A program made the position numbers and the translations under genes. 6,089 bases of DNA from Clostridia bacterium (GTDB taxonomy: Bacteria > Bacillota_A > Clostridia > Oscillospirales > CAG-272), in contig JAGBGV010000176.1 in the NCBI GenBank assembly GCA_017935805.1, forward strand, positions 1 to 6,089. Reading direction: 5' to 3'. A model generated the notes under the pieces. The model had not been told where the DNA came from and searched no databases. It was given only the letters and a program-made list of their open reading frames with translations. Below are positions 4,766-6,089 of this stretch, piece by piece (positions within the stretch are counted from its first letter, which is position 1; every line of letters begins with the position of its first letter).

Positions 4766-6089
4766 TTACATCTCAATATTATCTGTCCAAAGTTCACACT
4801 GTGTCATAACAGTCTGAACGGCATCGTCCATACCTTCCGGAGGATACTTGTACTTCTTCAACAATCTCTTAACCATTTTTCTCATACCCGCACGAGCAGT
4901 TTCTTTCTTCTGCCAGTCGATAGTGCGGTTTTTACGAAGCATTTCTGTAAGTTCTCTTGTAAGTGCAATCAAATCCTCATTTGTATAAAAATCCTTAACT
5001 GCTTCTGGATTTGTAAGAGCATCATAAAAAGCCAACTCTTCCGTTGTAAGACCGAGTTTTTCGCCTTCTTTATGAAGATTAGCAATTTCCTGTGCCGCTT
5101 CCAATAGTTCCTTTATTACTTCTTCATTAGTGATTAGCCCGTTATAATAAGCATTCATAAGTTTAGCAATTTTTTCGGAGAACTTTTCTGATTTAACAAC
5201 GTTGGTTCTCTTGTATATTGCAACTTGTTCAGCCATCAATTTTCTCAAAACCTCAACTGCTATATTTTTCTCCTTTATTTTGGAGATTTCTTCTAAGATG
5301 TGAGGATCAAACAGCGAGAAATTTTCACCAACTGTTTTGCTGTCAAATAAGTTGATAACGCCTTCACTTTGTATACTTGCTTTCAGAAGCTCATTAATCT
5401 GTTTGTTGATTTCATTGAGTGATAAAGGTTTTCCTCCTTGACCACCTATGGTAATCTTCATAATCATAGATCTAACAGCTTCAAAGTAAGCCGCATCGTG
5501 GCGCTCTTGCTCAGTAGTAATACTAGAGCAAAGAGAATGGGATTGTTTCAGCAGAAGAGCTTCTTTCAAAAACAAGTCTTTTTTATCGGTAGAATCCAAA
5601 ATGAAATTTGTACCACCAGTGATAAGATTTGCCATTACAAGAGGAGTACCAGTTGCAAACCCACTAAAATCAAATCCATACATCAAATCCTTGCATACCT
5701 GAAGCTTTTCTTTGAATTTAGGATAAGCAATCTTTGCAATATTCATATCGCCGTACTTTGCACGGTCACGGGCGGTATACTCATTCATAGCCGCTTTAAG
5801 AGCAGAAGCTATACCTACATAGTCCACAACAAGGCCGCCCTCTTTATCCTTAAATACACGGTTTACTCGTGCAATTGCCTGCATCAAGTTATAACCGTGC
5901 ATCGGCTTATATACATACATAGTAGCAAGAGATGGAACATCAAAACCAGTCAGCCACATATCCACAACGATGGCAATTTTCATTGGATCATTATTATCCT
6001 TGAACTTGCGAGCCATATCTTCTTTGTGCTTTTTGGTTCCGATAATTTCTTTCCAATCTTCGGGATCGTTATTGCCGCTGGTCATTACA
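4766..6089 (-). CDS. hsdR: Type I restriction enzyme R subunit, C-terminal part (5' end outside window)
   Basis: The visible 440 residues are the C-terminal portion of HsdR, the ATP-driven translocase and nuclease subunit of type I restriction-modification, which cuts foreign DNA together with HsdM and HsdS. Counting from the first visible Met, the second RecA-like domain shows KIAIVVDMWLTGFDVPSL (36-53), helicase motif V, and QAIARVNR (69-76), motif VI with its arginine finger, then GGLVVDYVG. The rest is the helical C-terminal region (DUF3387-like) that contacts the methylase core, ending in the familiar KYPPEG...CELW pattern, so the C-terminus looks intact. The nuclease domain and first helicase domain lie beyond the right edge, in frame, without a start. 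The gene appears richer in A+T than the recombinase. It could be element cargo or the chromosomal neighbour; hsdM and hsdS are not in view. Confidence 0.93.
   Translation of the reverse strand, partial: VMTSGNNDPEDWKEIIGTKKHKEDMARKFKDNNDPMKIAIVVDMWLTGFDVPSLATMYVYKPMHGYNLMQAIARVNRVFKDKEGGLVVDYVGIASALKAAMNEYTARDRAKYGDMNIAKIAYPKFKEKLQVCKDLMYGFDFSGFATGTPLVMANLITGGTNFILDSTDKKDLFLKEALLLKQSHSLCSSITTEQERHDAAYFEAVRSMIMKITIGGQGGKPLSLNEINKQINELLKASIQSEGVINLFDSKTVGENFSLFDPHILEEISKIKEKNIAVEVLRKLMAEQVAIYKRTNVVKSEKFSEKIAKLMNAYYNGLITNEEVIKELLEAAQEIANLHKEGEKLGLTTEELAFYDALTNPEAVKDFYTNEDLIALTRELTEMLRKNRTIDWQKKETARAGMRKMVKRLLKKYKYPPEGMDDAVQTVMTQCELWTDNIEM

Noticed and set aside
1..6089. CRISPR array, tRNA or rRNA gene
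   Set aside because: No regularly spaced repeats, cloverleaf-like sequence or rRNA signatures were seen on either strand.

Overview
The window looks like part of an integrative element in a low-to-mid G+C Firmicute, most likely a gut Clostridia such as Ruminococcaceae or Lachnospiraceae. This rests on strong AGGAGG-type ribosome binding sites, a large serine recombinase with a zinc ribbon, and the DUF3846/DUF1643 companions common in such elements. The lineage is an inference, since no rRNA or housekeeping gene is present. Every gene I can support lies on the minus strand, so transcription runs from right to left.

Region by region, in transcription order: (1) 6089-4766 holds the C-terminal 440 residues of a type I restriction subunit HsdR, cut by the right edge but with a normal-looking C-terminus. 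(2) 4765-4462 is non-coding and carries a 19-bp perfect hairpin with T-rich flanks, a likely terminator. (3) 4461-3935 holds a small basic protein of unknown function, followed by an overlapping small helix-turn-helix (excisionase-like) protein that has no ATG, GTG or TTG start. (4) 3929-3868 holds a weak promoter candidate and a 12-bp hairpin. (5) 3842-902 is a tightly packed operon: a DUF3846 protein, an acidic unknown protein, a DUF1643 protein and a 516-residue large serine recombinase. The gaps are 2, 13 and 37 bp. The last gap contains a 12-bp hairpin and a ribosome binding site folded into a second small hairpin. The operon ends in an intrinsic terminator whose loop contains the recombinase stop codon. 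(6) 901-351 is about 550 bp of non-coding DNA with a strongly C-over-G skewed stretch, a cluster of short palindromes, an imperfect inverted repeat and a perfect consensus sigma-70 promoter firing leftward. (7) 350-1 is the start of a phage/ICE-type protein with DUF669-like features, cut by the left edge.

The simplest reading is that the serine recombinase and the small HTH protein form the integration/excision module of an ICE, IME or prophage. The restriction gene would be either cargo or the neighbouring chromosomal locus, and the long non-coding region beside the recombinase is the best place to look for an attachment site. No element end can be fixed from this sequence alone. The most notable points are the non-AUG start of the HTH gene, the stop codons placed inside hairpin loops, the flawless promoter with a structured leader, and a motif-level resemblance of the DUF1643 protein to uracil-DNA glycosylase-type folds.
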